Shown here: piece after piece, positions 43,971 to 55,759 of the stretch
Position numbering within the stretch: the stretch's first letter is position 1
Layout of the letters: every line of letters starts with the position of its first letter
Assembly (NCBI GenBank): GCA_900642245.1
Contig: CAAAJI010000022.1
Coordinates: 290,405 to 354,404 of the forward strand
From: Fragilaria radians
Taxonomy: Eukaryota > Bacillariophyta > Fragilariophyceae > Fragilariales > Fragilariaceae
Length of the DNA: 64,000 bases
Direction of reading: 5' to 3'
Position numbers and translations under genes: made by a program
Notes under the pieces: generated by a model
What the model was told of the DNA's origin: nothing
The model's database searches: none
What the model saw: only the letters and a program-made list of their open reading frames with translations

Positions 43971-45250
43971 TTGCATCAGCTTGTTGCAATGCTTTAAGTT
44001 CTGATTGCAACACAGCAATCTGCAAAGAGTACAATGCCATCAGTCGCTTGTGTTCCATCATTTCTGAATCAGCACGAGCATCTTGAATATTCGAAAAAAG
44101 CTTTAACAAACTTTTCATCTGTTGGCTACAAAGCGTGGATTGTGATGTGATTGACAACAACTTATCACGACACAATAATATCTTGAGATTTTGCTGTTCA
44201 GGTTCCAGAGACTCTCGAGATAGTAGATGCAATGTCTGTGAAAGAGCATAACTATTAGACCATTCTTCTTGATCAACAGAAATTGAAGGGGAGCTTTCAT
44301 TTGTCCAATTTTTTTAAAGGATTTTTGCCATTATTGGCATTCTGTCAGATGGCACGACATGACACAACATTTCGCCCAAAAGGTGTAGCATATTTCCCAT
44401 CACTAAAACAGATGACTTCATATTACCAGACTCAGTTTTGTGAAATGGAATGTGTCCCTATAGGCACCAGGCTATTAATCCTTGAACATCCATCCTGGAG
44501 GCATGGTTTATGGAATACTTGTCATTGGACGACTCTGCTTTCTTCTGTTCAGAGATTTTCCAAACCTCAAAAAATTCGGCAAGACACCAATTTGCATAGT
44601 CATCATAGTTTGTACCGGATGGAAAAGTTCCTTCTTTGTATGGTGACTTTGTTGCGAGAACAATAGTCATCATTTTGGTGCAATTAGTATCAACTTCTTT
44701 TGCCTTACTCAACAATGTTTGACCCTGGATCTTCTACATTGAGTTCCCAAAGGTCTTTTGCTCAAGTACAGAGCGATGAATACATCTTATGCCAATGTAA
44801 ATAAGACCATGCAAAACTTCACAATGCAATGTAGGTAAATTGCCAACACTTCTTGTCCAAATTCTGGTAGATCAGAATTTTCAACAATTTTCTTTTCGAA
44901 AACTCCTTGGAACTTGAATACACCAGACAAGATGTGATCTACAAATGGCGCAAGATCAGGCTGGTTTGGATCACTAAAACAATATTGGTTCATTTTTTCC
45001 ATAAGGATTACATCTTTCATGCTTTCACTTGATCGAAAATGTAATGTGAGTTGTTGCAAGCAAAGGCAATTAGTTCTTGAAGCGCTGCCAAGAGCCTTTG
45101 ACTGACAAAACTTTTTTCTGTTATTTGCCTTTGTTTTTGTCTTGAAACAAATGACAAAGAAGCAATAGTGCTATGCGTATTGCCAGCAGTTGATGACGAC
45201 ATTGTTGTTTTTTCGTAAATCACCAATTCGTGAGTTTGAGAGTGTTGCAC
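43948..45250 (-). pseudogene. broken companion ORF of the Harbinger element
   Basis: A series of minus-strand frames (45250-45017, 45059-44787, 44715-44458, 44232-43948) convergent with the transposase relic. They overlap only in different frames, so the gene is broken at least three times. Content: a Ser/Thr-rich start, a hydrophobic-helical middle, a YDDYANWCLAEFFEVWKI segment and a Gln/Leu helix near the end. Position fits the second gene of a two-gene Harbinger element, but no clear SANT/Myb triplet of Trp residues is seen. It could be an unrelated dead gene. Confidence 0.45.
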
Positions 45251-45556
45251 TGGCCAGCTCCAAAAAAAATGAAAATAATCATTCTTGAATATGTGTTACT
45301 GGACATTTGTGATTGTATTTTGTCTTTTAGGTGAGGGAAAGAATGTGCTATTTTTGTGAATTTCACAAAACGTCCCAATCTGGATGTGGACGTTCTGTAA
45401 TGTAATTTGTAGCCATTTAAGGAAAGCCGTGGAAAAAGTCATTTTTAATAAACGTTATGTATCCTCCTATCGATTAACCCACAATGAAAAGAATCAGTTT
45501 CCCAACACATCATAACCCCGAAAACAAAAACTAGATTATAGGATGCGAATTTGAAA

Positions 45557-47187
45557 ATGATAGATCAAAAATTTCATTTTCTCTTCACCGCGATAATTAT
45601 CTTGCAACATACTTTGCAAACTGGTGCGGCGTTTGCGAGGTTTCATCAATTCACGCATCAACCGTCTCTTGTAAGTCATCGATGGGCTTCCGCAACTGAT
45701 GTCATTACAACCAATACAATTGGTTCCGTCGGAATTTTGATACCTTCCAAGGACGCGAATAGTGTCATATCGAAATATGGAAGGAAATCTCCAGTGGGAA
45801 ATCCGACGCAGCGACACAGCTGGCTGACAAGATATTTTGGTTTTCGGATGGCACAGTCACAGCAAAGGTTGTCTCCTCGTTCGACGATTTGAGTGATGAC
45901 TCGTCCCTAGAATTACTAAACATGGATATACTAGTGGCTTTTGGTCTTTCATCAGGAAGCGATTTAGAATATGTATCCAAACTATTTTCTTTACGACAAC
46001 GACAACAGGATACACGCAAGAAACATCGTCAATGTCAGTTCGCTTTGGATTGTTCTGATACACAACTCCCTGTCTTTGTTGGACCATATGATGATGATAA
46101 AGTTGACTTTAGAATGCTGATCCCCTGGACAAAACAGGCATCAGGACTTCGTTTATCTCGTCAAATGAATGATCTCTTAGCGAGATGGACGTCCGATGAC
46201 TTTGCAGTGGCATTATTATTGTTCTTAAATCAATTCTCCGGTAAAACAATTGATTGGGTCAAGCACTCAATTGATGCAACATGGGAAAAAGGTCCCCTTC
46301 AGAATGCAAAAGAGTTTTACAGTATGATTTCTAAGTGTGGGAATTGCATTACTAAGTGCTTAACAGATGACACCTGCAAGACATGCCTCACAGCTCTTAC
46401 AGCTGTTGATACTCGTGATCAGGTTTCCAGCTATCGCACTATTGTTTCTTTTGAATCCGAAATTCTGAAAGAATTCAGCCTCTGCATCTTACAAAAGAAT
46501 AATGTATTTAATTGCGATGCCAAAATTCCGAATTTGCCAAAGGTACAACCAACGTCAAGCTGGCGTGGACAGCCTCTCTCGTTCGAGACTGCTCGTAAAG
46601 TCCTTATTGGCCATCTCAAAGTTCTTCCTGAATTGGCAGGAAGCTTGAATTTGGAAATTTCCTGGAAAGTTGCTTGCGGAGCAAACGTTGCATATGATCA
46701 GTTCCCTTGTCAAAATCAAATTTTTTATGAGAGCACCAATGGTAAGAACATGTGGTATGATCCAGTGTTTCGCGTGGAAACTATAGATGGTAGAAATGTA
46801 TGGTGCAAGCGTCACTATAGGGTAAGGGATGGGCCGGTTGCGGGTACCTTTAGATTTTCTGTTTTGGACAATGGAGTCACGAGCAACGAATTTTGGACGA
46901 TTGTTAGCGTTGCCGACGATATGTCTTGGATTGTTTTCCACTACGCTGGAGCTGCATCTGTTGTCGGACAACGTTATTTGGGTGGTCTTCTTTGTACTCC
47001 TGATGGCTTGCTTCCGCCCACAGAACAACTGCCAAAAGTTTGGGATGCATTTAAAAGTGCTGGAATCCAGCCATGGGAATTATATATTGTCGACAACGAT
47101 ACAAATTCTTCCGGTGCACTTGAAGCAGGACCGCCTCCTTTAACATACTTTCGGGATCAAGCTACCCTTAAGAGAGAAAATATTTGA
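45557..47187 (+). CDS. violaxanthin de-epoxidase-related protein (VDR), plastid-type leader
   Basis: Exon 1 (45557-45670) encodes a signal peptide ending HTLQTGAAFARF; the A|FA step is the cleavage motif of complex-plastid preproteins. The body lies in another frame. A GTAAGT donor at 45671 joined to an AG at 45762 (92-bp intron, 512 residues) or 45819 (149 bp, 493 residues) restores the frame. The body has a Cys-rich region (CGNCITKCLTDDTCKTC) and a lipocalin-like core with WYDPVFRVETIDGR, VWCKRHYRVR and FSVLDNG, matching plant VDR rather than xanthophyll-cycle VDE. Plant VDE converts violaxanthin in the thylakoid lumen; the role of VDR is less clear, though de-epoxidase or carotenoid-related activity is likely. 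The stop TGA is at 47185. Confidence 0.9.
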
Positions 47188-47308
47188 GGGGTAGACAAGG
47201 TTTGTGCTCCAAATACTAAATCAATTCATCATGAGTTCTTGTCGTGAGGTAAATCCTGCACAGATATATAGGTTTCTCCTTTTAATTAGGTTAAGGAAAA
47301 GTCTATCA

Positions 47309-47465
47309 AATAATAAGTTCTCCTATTAGGAAGTTCAAAAAGAGGCTAACCTATTAATAGGTTTCCTACCTAGATATTAAAAGTGAAACCTATTAGCAGG
47401 TTTCTCTTTTAAAGATCAAGGGAGGAACCCATTTAGCAAATTCTCCCTTTTGAACAAGAAGAACA
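47309..47465. repeat. degenerate ~39-bp tandem repeats with palindromes
   Basis: Units starting near 47309, 47348, 47387 and 47426 repeat every 39 bp. Each holds an A/T-rich palindrome followed by a pyrimidine run: AACCTATTAATAGGTT (47348-47363, a perfect 16-bp palindrome), AACCTATTAGCAGGTT (47387-47402) and the decayed AACCCATTTAGCAAATT. They start about 120 bp after the VDR stop codon. Confidence 0.7.
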
Positions 47466-48362
47466 GCAATGAATTCTTGATGAACAGGTCAGAAGGATCT
47501 CTTCAATAAGAACCTTCTTTATTCTAGATTCTAGAATAATTTCCCTTTCTTATAGTTTCTTGTTAATCACAATTTTTGCAATTCTTTAATTTTGTTATAC
47601 TTACCACATCTTGATCCTACAGTTTAAGGCAGTTCTTGTTAAGCTAAGATTAATAATCCTTTATATGTTGAATGTAATGATGTTTCAACAAGAAGCCAAG
47701 GAAACCAAAATAAATGTGTCCCAACAAGATACGATGATGACTTAGCATCGAGGCAAGCGCTGTACCTTGACAAATTCTATGTGCCTGAAGATATCTTGTT
47801 CAAGAGTTGATGTCCTATGATGAATCAAGGAACTGGTACCAGTTGGTGACAGATGTTTAGGAATTTGTTGAATTAAGAAGAACTTTTCACCTTAAAAACT
47901 CATTTGCAGAGATACTGGATATAGGTGTATCAAAGTTGCAATGCCAAATTGTTCATGTTATGAAGTGATGTTGAGTCCCAAGTTTGAATTCAATAGTTCA
48001 ACTCAGAATTAGACAGGGTCGTTTTTTATGAAAAAAGCTTTGTTTTTTTTGTTTCTAACCAAAATCATTAAAATTGCCCTTTGTAATAGACACATATTTT
48101 TGAGGCTACAGTTTGACTGATGAAATGATAAACTCCAAAATGACTACCTTCAGGGAAACGTTGGCTAACCAAGGTCACTTTCATGAGCACATCACCTCCT
48201 TACCAACTAGAAGCATGATTATGTGGTTCCACAGGACCAGCCAATTAGTGAAGAAGAAAATAGAAAGCATTTTGTACAGCTGGAGTTTAGTCAATTACTA
48301 ATCTACAATTAGTGTATTTGTAAACAAGAACTCCACAAGATTCTCCATAGTCAGGTAGGAAG

Positions 48363-48452
48363 TTCACTGTACCTTAGATTTTTATGGATATGGGAAAGTA
48401 TGGTATCATCCACACGGAAAAGTAATGTTCTACCCTTGGAAAGAGTAACAGA
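48363..48452 (+). pseudogene. possible Copia protease fragment
   Basis: A short frame reads LDFYGYGKVWYHPHGKV. VWYHPxG matches the Copia segment between protease and integrase (VWYDPxGIANILSL type), with nothing else conserved around it. Weak. Confidence 0.35.
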
Positions 48453-49829
48453 ACATGGAAATAAAGCCATCAGTACCAAGGCTCAGTTGGCAAAGTTACG
48501 ATTCTGTTTGGATACTAAGATCTATTGGAATTCAGGAGAAGTCAATCTTTGTTAGAACTGTTGAAGATAATAAATATAATTGCAGTGATAAGGATTTCTC
48601 TAGTGATGTTTTAACCCCTAAAAATTTATTGAATTTACCCCGGAGACCAAATACCAAACGTTTCGTTAAAATTGGGGACATGCATCTTTAACCTAACTTC
48701 AGCATTACCAAGCAAGATATAATTCCGGCCGCGGCAACTTTTTTCGTTTAGAATTCACAGCACCAGAATTTATTGATCCATCTACAAAATCATCAACCTC
48801 AACTTCTTTCGCTCTTATCAAAATCAGCTTCTCTTTTTTTCTTTCGGCACTCATTCTTTATATATCAGATTATATCAATTTTTTCGACTTAATGTAATGG
48901 TGGTCTAAAGTCTCTCTGATTTACGTTTGCATGAAACTTTCCCCGCAAACATGCCAATTCCTTTGCATTTTACTTGAAAGTATACAGTGCTGTTTCATGA
49001 ACTGTTTCACTTCCTTTTATTTTCATTACTTTGTAGTTTTGATATTCAATCATATTACCTTGGTCTCAAACGGTGTGCAACAATTTGAAACTTGCTGGAT
49101 ACTTCTAGTTACCAGAAACAAAAGGTGTTTTTCTTTAGCTTCAGGGGTTTGATAGCCCTGGCACTCTAAAGAGTGCTCGAAAGCCCACTGTATCTTACTT
49201 AAACGACAAGGAATAGTGACTCTGAAACAAAGACTGCTCTAGACTGAAAAATTGAACTTTAAACCATACAAATATGACCTGAACTGTGAGATGGTTAGTT
49301 TTTTCAACGTATTGGCCATGTTGTTTCCAAAAAGCGATAAATTTACCCTCTGATCAGGATAATGTTGCAAAATTCGTGAGTGATTATATACTCTACAGTC
49401 CCACTCCATACGCATACGGTAAAGGTGTAAACTATTTTAAATTCTTCACACCATACTAACCCTATTGAGGTCTTGCTTGTCTAAAACATTGTTTGGTCTT
49501 TTTAATGTTGTCCAATCTGTTTTAGATTGAACTTAGAGGGCATGCTTTGATGGAATCCTCACTTTGGTGGCGCGGAACAAAATCTAGCGAAATGTAGTGT
49601 AAGCAATCGCCATTGATCTAGCTAGTAACGAATGCAAGTCAGTGTGTGTCGTCATTTTTATTAGTCTTGAATTAGCGTTTGTTTGTTTGTAATAAAATGT
49701 TTGTTTATGGGGTACAATTTTCAATTTTGATTTGCAATGTTATTGTCCTCACATAAGTAGCTCTTGCACAGAGTGTTAATACCTCTGTAATCTAGTGTAT
49801 ATTATCAAAAATGTTGAAATGGAGCATTG

Positions 49830-50336
49830 TCAAAGTTCCATGTCAAAAACTCCGTCGTCGTCAGAGTCTTCTACCTCAACAACCGGAACTATTTTGTAAA
49901 TAGGATCAACTTCTTCATACCCAGTGATAGACCAGCCATCTTGATTGTCATAAGCGTCGAATGTAGGAGAAAGAAATTGTTGCATTCCATCCCTCCGAGG
50001 TACAATATTGAAATTCTGTAAAGGCTTTTCCGAAGCAATACAACTAGGTTGTGAATCTGTATGCTCGGGCGTACTCTCCATGCTATTTTGAAGCGATTTG
50101 AAACGAATTTCCCCTCCACGTAACGTATAATGTGATGAGTCTCGCGATTGCCTCTCACGAATACCATTCACAACGCGATAGAACATGCAAAGATCCCTCC
50201 ATTCAGCCGCAGCCGTGTCTTCATGAAGCTGTACTTCAGAATGAGTTCGTGGCACATGAGAATCTGGCATTGGTATGGTATTAGAGCGATGCTGAACTGA
50301 ATAAACATTTGCAGATGCCATTTCTTTCTTATTCAT
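49830..50336 (-). CDS. hypothetical acidic protein, 168 aa
   Basis: Intronless frame from ATG 50336 to the stop at 49830. It begins MNKKEMASANVYSVQH and has a central AAAEWRDLCMFYRVVNGIRE segment that looks like a real amphipathic helix. It ends in an acidic tail (VEVEDSDDDGVFDMEL). No signal peptide or membrane segment. Base composition is richer in G+C than the flanks, as for the other genes here. I do not recognise the family. It is divergent from a possible small gene starting 73 bp away. Confidence 0.6.
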   Translation of the reverse strand: MNKKEMASANVYSVQHRSNTIPMPDSHVPRTHSEVQLHEDTAAAEWRDLCMFYRVVNGIRERQSRDSSHYTLRGGEIRFKSLQNSMESTPEHTDSQPSCIASEKPLQNFNIVPRRDGMQQFLSPTFDAYDNQDGWSITGYEEVDPIYKIVPVVEVEDSDDDGVFDMEL

Positions 50337-50409
50337 TATAACAAATTATTAATCTAGAGCCGTAATTGATTGTTGAACAATTTTCTTCTTGTTTCCGCGA
50401 TTTGTGAAA

Positions 50410-50613
50410 ATGCTATCGTTGAAAACCTACGAAGAAGGGATGAATTTGAAGTCTTGTTCCAAGGAATCCTCGTTTCCGATTTCGCAATTGAATCGGAGTT
50501 GGAGTAGTTTGGTGAGGTCACTGTTCTTTGATTCTGGAAACCCGAATCAAATTGAAACTAGGCAGATGGCTACCGATTCAAGAAGGGCAATATCTTTTCT
50601 TCAATGCCTATGA
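50410..50613 (+). CDS. hypothetical small protein, 67 aa, tentative
   Basis: ATG 50410 to TGA, 67 residues, Ser-rich with SWSSLVRSLFFDS and a basic-polar end. Composition resembles genes rather than spacer, but there is no homology I recognise. It could be the first exon of a longer gene, though I see no good continuation, or simply the upstream region of the divergent gene at 50336. Confidence 0.3.
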   Translation: MLSLKTYEEGMNLKSCSKESSFPISQLNRSWSSLVRSLFFDSGNPNQIETRQMATDSRRAISFLQCL

Positions 50614-52760
50614 CATGCGGACTCTAAAACCACTCATTTTGAAATCGAAGAACACGGTACGTCATGTTCGTGTCAACTTTGTGTCAACACTAATCTAGTA
50701 GTCCTATCCAAACCACCACCCAAGGTTGGGGAAAATGCTGTCATTGTAAAGTTGAGATTCCCCTTTGAGGTCAGAGATTTTTAAGATTCGTTCCTTTCTA
50801 CAGACGTATAAAATATAGAAAAATCCAGTTAATTTTCACGACATCAAATTTTTACTGTAGAAAGTTCCAAGACCATAATTGAAATTGCAATTAACCGAAT
50901 GGAATCATTCGATTAACTTCCAATATCTATACTTAGATTAATTGATTGATTGAAGGATATGCCGTTAGTGGCTCTAGAATCTAGACTGGATTCCTTGTTG
51001 CTTAGGTAGTTCTTCAATCAATTCACACGTAACCTTATTTATTGTAGCAGAATTATATGTCTTGTTCAAGGCATAAAATAGCTTTCATGGTCTACTTTTT
51101 GAACTCTTTACACTCTCTTGGTGTTGCCATCTCAAAAGTCTGTATATGTTTTTCTGCAAAGAGAATGTTCACGTCATGCGAACCCACAAGATTTGAGTGC
51201 AGTCCCCAACATAGTGAAGTTTTGTTGACTACTACTGTGTACTCCCTTGAATGAGAGCGTTTTCTGAAATTTGAAATTTCAAAATGGCCCATGGCATACT
51301 TCTTGATACCTCATGCACTTCACAATTTGGTCTATTTTAGGATTTGTGGAGAGAGGGTGGAGCACAAAGCGTCAACCATGTTGAGATGGTACTTAACACT
51401 TGAAACAGTATCAAATATTGGCTGAATCGCGTAGCATGACATCAAACAAATTGATCTAATTCCCTGTGATTTATTTCTGGTTTGAAAATTGAGTGAGGAG
51501 CTGGAGTGTAAAAAACTTGTTACAGTTTTGGTAAACATGAACTTACCTTCTTTGTACGAGAAAGCATTTTCGGCGGTCTTTAACTATCAATCGCACATTG
51601 TAAAGGGATACTGGGCACCATATATGTGAAAATACTAATTTTCTAAATTTATTTGTACTACCAGTGTAAGCCTTCTTAAGGGTTAACCACGAGTCAGTCT
51701 CAGACTTAGTAACTCATGTATAGGCTGCATCTTATTTTTACTTAATTTGTAATGCGTAATCATCAATTTGTGTTGACCAAGCCAAAGAATACCAGAGACG
51801 AAATTAACAGGAAACTGCAACTCGTCAATGCCCGTAGTTGCTTAGGCTTACGCATTGCCTTGAAAAAAAACTATAAAACGCATGTAATTGTACTGGCAAA
51901 ATAGTATTCAATTCCATAGGACATTCAAGCTCGGATACCAAAGGTTTTTAAAGTTTCCATTTACGAATACACTCAAAGTTGGTTCATACAATGATATCAT
52001 CCAAACATTTAAAGTGCAGTACATATAAATAATATATAACTTTTCTAAGATATCAATGAAAAGTTCACTCATTATCCTAAGTGGTGAATGGTAAAATGAA
52101 TTCAAGAAGGGCATCAACAAGTCAGGCTTTTTGTATCAATTAAATATGAAAAGGGAACAATAAGCAGAAGAAATAAATCATCATAGCATGCCAAACAGAG
52201 GGAAAAGTCTAAATGAAATTATTTCTGATTCCGGTAACTGCCAGCAGCAAAGTCATAATCATGAAAGTAACAAGATCAGGAGTTTTGAGTAATCAAATCT
52301 ATAGATAGCATTAAAACGCTGTACCTAGACTCAGCAGATTATAAGCTCATGGCATCATTAAACCTTATCGCCCTTTCAACGTGACAGCGTTGCGTGCTTA
52401 CTCCAAGGATACGGCTGCTCCTAGGTTGTGCATTCCTATTGATCGAGTATATATCGATCTTCTAAGTCCTTGAAACTTGTTAATTTCAAGAGATATTGAT
52501 ATTGGGCTCGTATGATACTGACAATCGAAACTGGGCTCTTGCTCTCTGGGGCGCCATGACAGCTAATTGTAAGTTATCACCACTAGACCAGTAGTCATGC
52601 GGTCCAAAGTTTTACCTTGTACAAAGGACAAATTTGGAATCCCTCTTTCACAATTGTTTAAGGGTGGGTTCAAAATATGCAGTATAGGTTGTCACATAAT
52701 AACACCAAACTATTAAGATTACTACTGTGTGACATAGGATCTACCATTACCTCTAGTGAG
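50614..52760. other. intergenic, no gene seen
   Basis: AT-rich DNA without recognisable coding sequence. Short frames (51057-51254 +, 51332-51538 -, 51908-52120 -) have no domain. Confidence 0.5.
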
Positions 52761-54004
52761 TTAAGCCCTCTCTGCAATTACCTTTATCGATACCTCGTTC
52801 AGGCGCTTCCATGGTGGTGTAAAGGGGTCGTTATACTGAGCAAGAGAAACAGAGTCACTGGGGTCCGCTTTCCAATCTTTATCACTTTTAATAGCATTCA
52901 ACAACTGTTGGGTTCTTAACATTACTTCCTTTTTTGATGCGAAACCTCCGAACATAATCACAGCTCTATTGGATCCCTCATTTCGTTCCAAGGTAACTCC
53001 ACTTCCTTCCAATGGTTGTGGCGCCTTTTCGAAGTTTTTGACCTGCCAATATTCCGAGGGTAATACGAAAGACATGAGCCGCGACTCATCTGAACCACTG
53101 GAAAATACAGGTGTCGTCATTTTCATTGCCTGTTTCTCTTGATTTTTTCCAAAGAGATATCCAGCAAGTGCTCCAAATGAACTCGCGCCAGGTATTTGAG
53201 GATTTGATACCTTCGCATCAGTATCGCTTGATTTTTCGGGTCTGGCTTGGCTCATGGAGACGGAACACACTGAAAACGGCTCGTACCGGCGGATCTCAAT
53301 CAATTTACGTTTCGCTATAACTGTATAGATCGGAGTCTCCAGGTCACGTGGAATTCGTTGCAAACGCTCCTGCTCAAGTCGAACATTCAAAGAATTCATG
53401 ATTTCACGACGGGACATCTTTTCAATCGAAGCGATCGCCGGCCTCTTTGTTTTTAAAGATAAATCGCCTTCATAAAAATCAGACAGACTTCTAATGACTG
53501 TTACTAGTGAGCGACAACGTGTCCGAAGATTTGACTCTTTGTTGATAATATCTTTCTCTGAAGAGATAGGATTTAAGATATCCAAAACTCTCTTGAGTGA
53601 AGCTCTCCTTGCGCGGCGTGAAAATTGTGTTGCAAAAGAAAACCTGCACCAAAATGGAGTCTCAGAATCAATCTGACTCAGCAAAGTAGACAGAAAAACT
53701 TCTCTTTCGCTGCCTTGCAACTGGCTGATATGCTTTATAATTGATGATGTAGCAACTGGATCTGAATCAAGTGCTTGGTCCAACAGTATATCGTCACATT
53801 TATGAGATTCAATTCTGAAGGCCTTTTCAGTTTCCTTGGATTGGCTTTCAGCAAGGAAACCATCTTTTTCCGGGCCAGACGCAGAGATTGGCACCGCACT
53901 AGTGTGTGAACTATGATGAGGGGGTTTTGGGAGAGCGACACAAACCCATGGACACAACCAATTAAGAGCAGGACGGATGATAACTTCGTACAAAACATTG
54001 TCAT
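52761..54004 (-). CDS. SOUL heme-binding family protein, plastid-type leader
   Basis: The C-terminal half is a clear SOUL/HBP domain: LETPIYTVI, LIEIRRYEPF, GALAGYLFGKNQEKQAMKMTTPVF, then PQPLEGSGVTL and RAVIMFGG. The N-terminal half is not recognised and is rich in Lys/Arg/Ser. The proposed start, ATG 54004, opens a good signal peptide (MTMFCTKLSSVLLLIGCVHG) followed by FVSLSQ, a plausible plastid cleavage site, but in a different frame from the SOUL body. An intron or frameshift between about 53.94 and 53.82 kb is needed; donors GTGTCG or GTGCGG with AG at 53835 or 53823 fit the frame. The body frame also stays open upstream to about 54.18 kb, where it runs into Copia sequence and has no ATG. 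SOUL proteins bind heme or tetrapyrroles; in diatoms many are in or near plastids. Confidence 0.75.
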
Positions 54005-54159
54005 CAGTAAATTTGGAAAGGAAATTAAATGAGTCGATGTCTGACGAATTACACAAGTATCGTAGAGAAAATATAAAGTGGTTTGTGACCGTTAAAAATC
54101 CTGCCAGAGTTGTTTCATCGATACTCCTAAAATTCAGGACACCAGAGTGAGTGCTTGGA

Positions 54160-54420
54160 CTGCTGAACAAGTCCAGCAATACATCCCATAATCATGTGAT
54201 TGTGGCACTACCATTTCCTACCTCCGAAATAGCAACATACTCTGCTTTACTGAAGGAAAGAGTCACTCCTATGTTACCTTTTGAACGCCAGCAAATAGGT
54301 GTGCTCAGCAATTACATGATGAATCCAGTAACAATAGTTCTTGATTCTGAATCCCCAGCCCAATTGCACTCACAAAATACCTTTTTAGGCTCCCATTATG
54401 ATTTACTGATTTAATTAATT
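54160..54420 (-). mobile_element. Copia RNase H fragment abutting the SOUL gene
   Basis: Minus-strand reading gives NWAGDSESRTIVTGF, then KGNIGVTLSFSKAEYVAISE and a WDVLL end. This is the Copia RNase H block GDSETRxxVTGF...GVTLSSxEAEYVAxSE, interrupted by a stop. It ends about 150 bp upstream of the proposed SOUL start, in the same orientation, so read-through frames join the two artificially. Confidence 0.8.
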
Positions 54421-55759
54421 TCGGTTATTTCCAAATCTGGGATGTATTCGCGTAAATGATACACTTCATCATTGATCCATTTCACTTCGGCACATTTGGA
54501 TACTTCAATAATTCATGGGATACAAATTCATTCGTGGTACTCAAGACACGTGTATCAAGGTACAATGCAGATTTGTAAAATGGACAATCAATCTCTCCAA
54601 TGATAGTCGCAAATCTGAGGCTATACTAAATCATGAGCCATCAACTATCACTTATCATCTCTTTCAAAATCTGAATGTTTTCTTACCACTATGCATTTCC
54701 ATCCTCAATTTTTCTCCTTTCAAAAAAGTACTACCTTCAGTATATTTCTACTGGACAACTGGATTATTTCCTTGTTTCATTTCTCGTAGCTTCGTGATCT
54801 AGTTTCAGAGATAGATCAATAATAGAGTATATCATTCAATTTGAGAATGTTAACAATATTGCATGTTGTTAGTATTACTCTGAATATATATTGTGTGAAA
54901 GCAGAATTGAAAGATTAAAAGTTAAGGCCAATCAATTATTCAGACCACACACCCTAACGTTTTTAGCAGGCAATCAAACCTAGAACAGAATCAGAAGCAA
55001 TGATTCACAGTTCTTGTCAGATTCTCATCACAAGAGTTTTCATTATGTAAACATTTTTTTAATATATAATAGACAAAAAAATATTTGATATACCAGTGCA
55101 GCCTAGAAATAATAGCCTGAAAAAAATAGATCATTCTAAATCAAAGAGTGATCAAACATATAATCATAATGAATATCTAGTCCGTCAATGCTCTGATCTT
55201 TTACAATTAGAGAATAAGAGAAGTTCTTCTTGAATCCCCAAAATAGGACAAAGTGCTACTATCTTTACCTCACATAGAAAAATTTCAATTGAAGCATCAG
55301 CGTAAATTATTGTGATATGACATGAGGTCAACAAGAAATGACGGTTGGAAATACATCTGAAACCTGCGTTTAATTCAACCAAAGACGTAATCAATATTGA
55401 CATCAGATGACGTCAGGACAAAAAATAGAAATAGGGAATGAAATTAAATGTGAACTATAAAGGCTGACTTGATAAAAAAAGAATGAAATAGCAATTGCAT
55501 GTTTTTCTGTTGCTTTCAAAACAGACAAGGAAATGAAAAATGTTATCTCTGCATGTACGGAAAATTGGCCCAATAGAGAGGCTCTTCTTCAAGATTTACA
55601 GACCTCATGATATTGTGTCAAAAATAGAAGTGCGCCAGCAACCTTCCAACATTTGAATGAAAAGAGATGCAATCCGTCTGTTCTGTTTGGAACCCAAACC
55701 ACTTCCTAAAACGACCAGGTGTAAGGTTTTCAAACGACTAGTTAATTGCTATAAAGGCA
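54421..55759. other. intergenic, retroelement-derived
   Basis: No gene. Contains copy 1 of the TGACGTCAGG repeat (55399-55470). Short frames (54515-54802 +, 55185-55403 -) have no domain. Confidence 0.45.
55399..55470. repeat. TGACGTCA-bearing repeat, copy 1
   Basis: GACATCAGATGACGTCAGGA followed by A-rich DNA, a GTGAAxTA block and AAAGGCTGACT. The partner at 57810-57880 shares the same order of blocks. Probably part of a Copia LTR or leader. Confidence 0.6.

Larger units (their letters stand above)
47188..49829. other. intergenic with repeats and retroelement debris
   Basis: Contains palindromic tandem repeats (47.3-47.5 kb) and a small Copia relic (48.4 kb), listed separately. Frames at 48113-48301 and 48455-48691 flank the relic and may be further broken pol sequence. 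From 48.7 to 49.8 kb I see nothing. Confidence 0.45.

Noticed and set aside
54004..54179. N-terminal extension of the SOUL frame to 54179
   Set aside because: No ATG, and its upstream end reads into Copia RNase H (WDVLL), so I preferred the signal-peptide ATG at 54004 although the frame join is unresolved.
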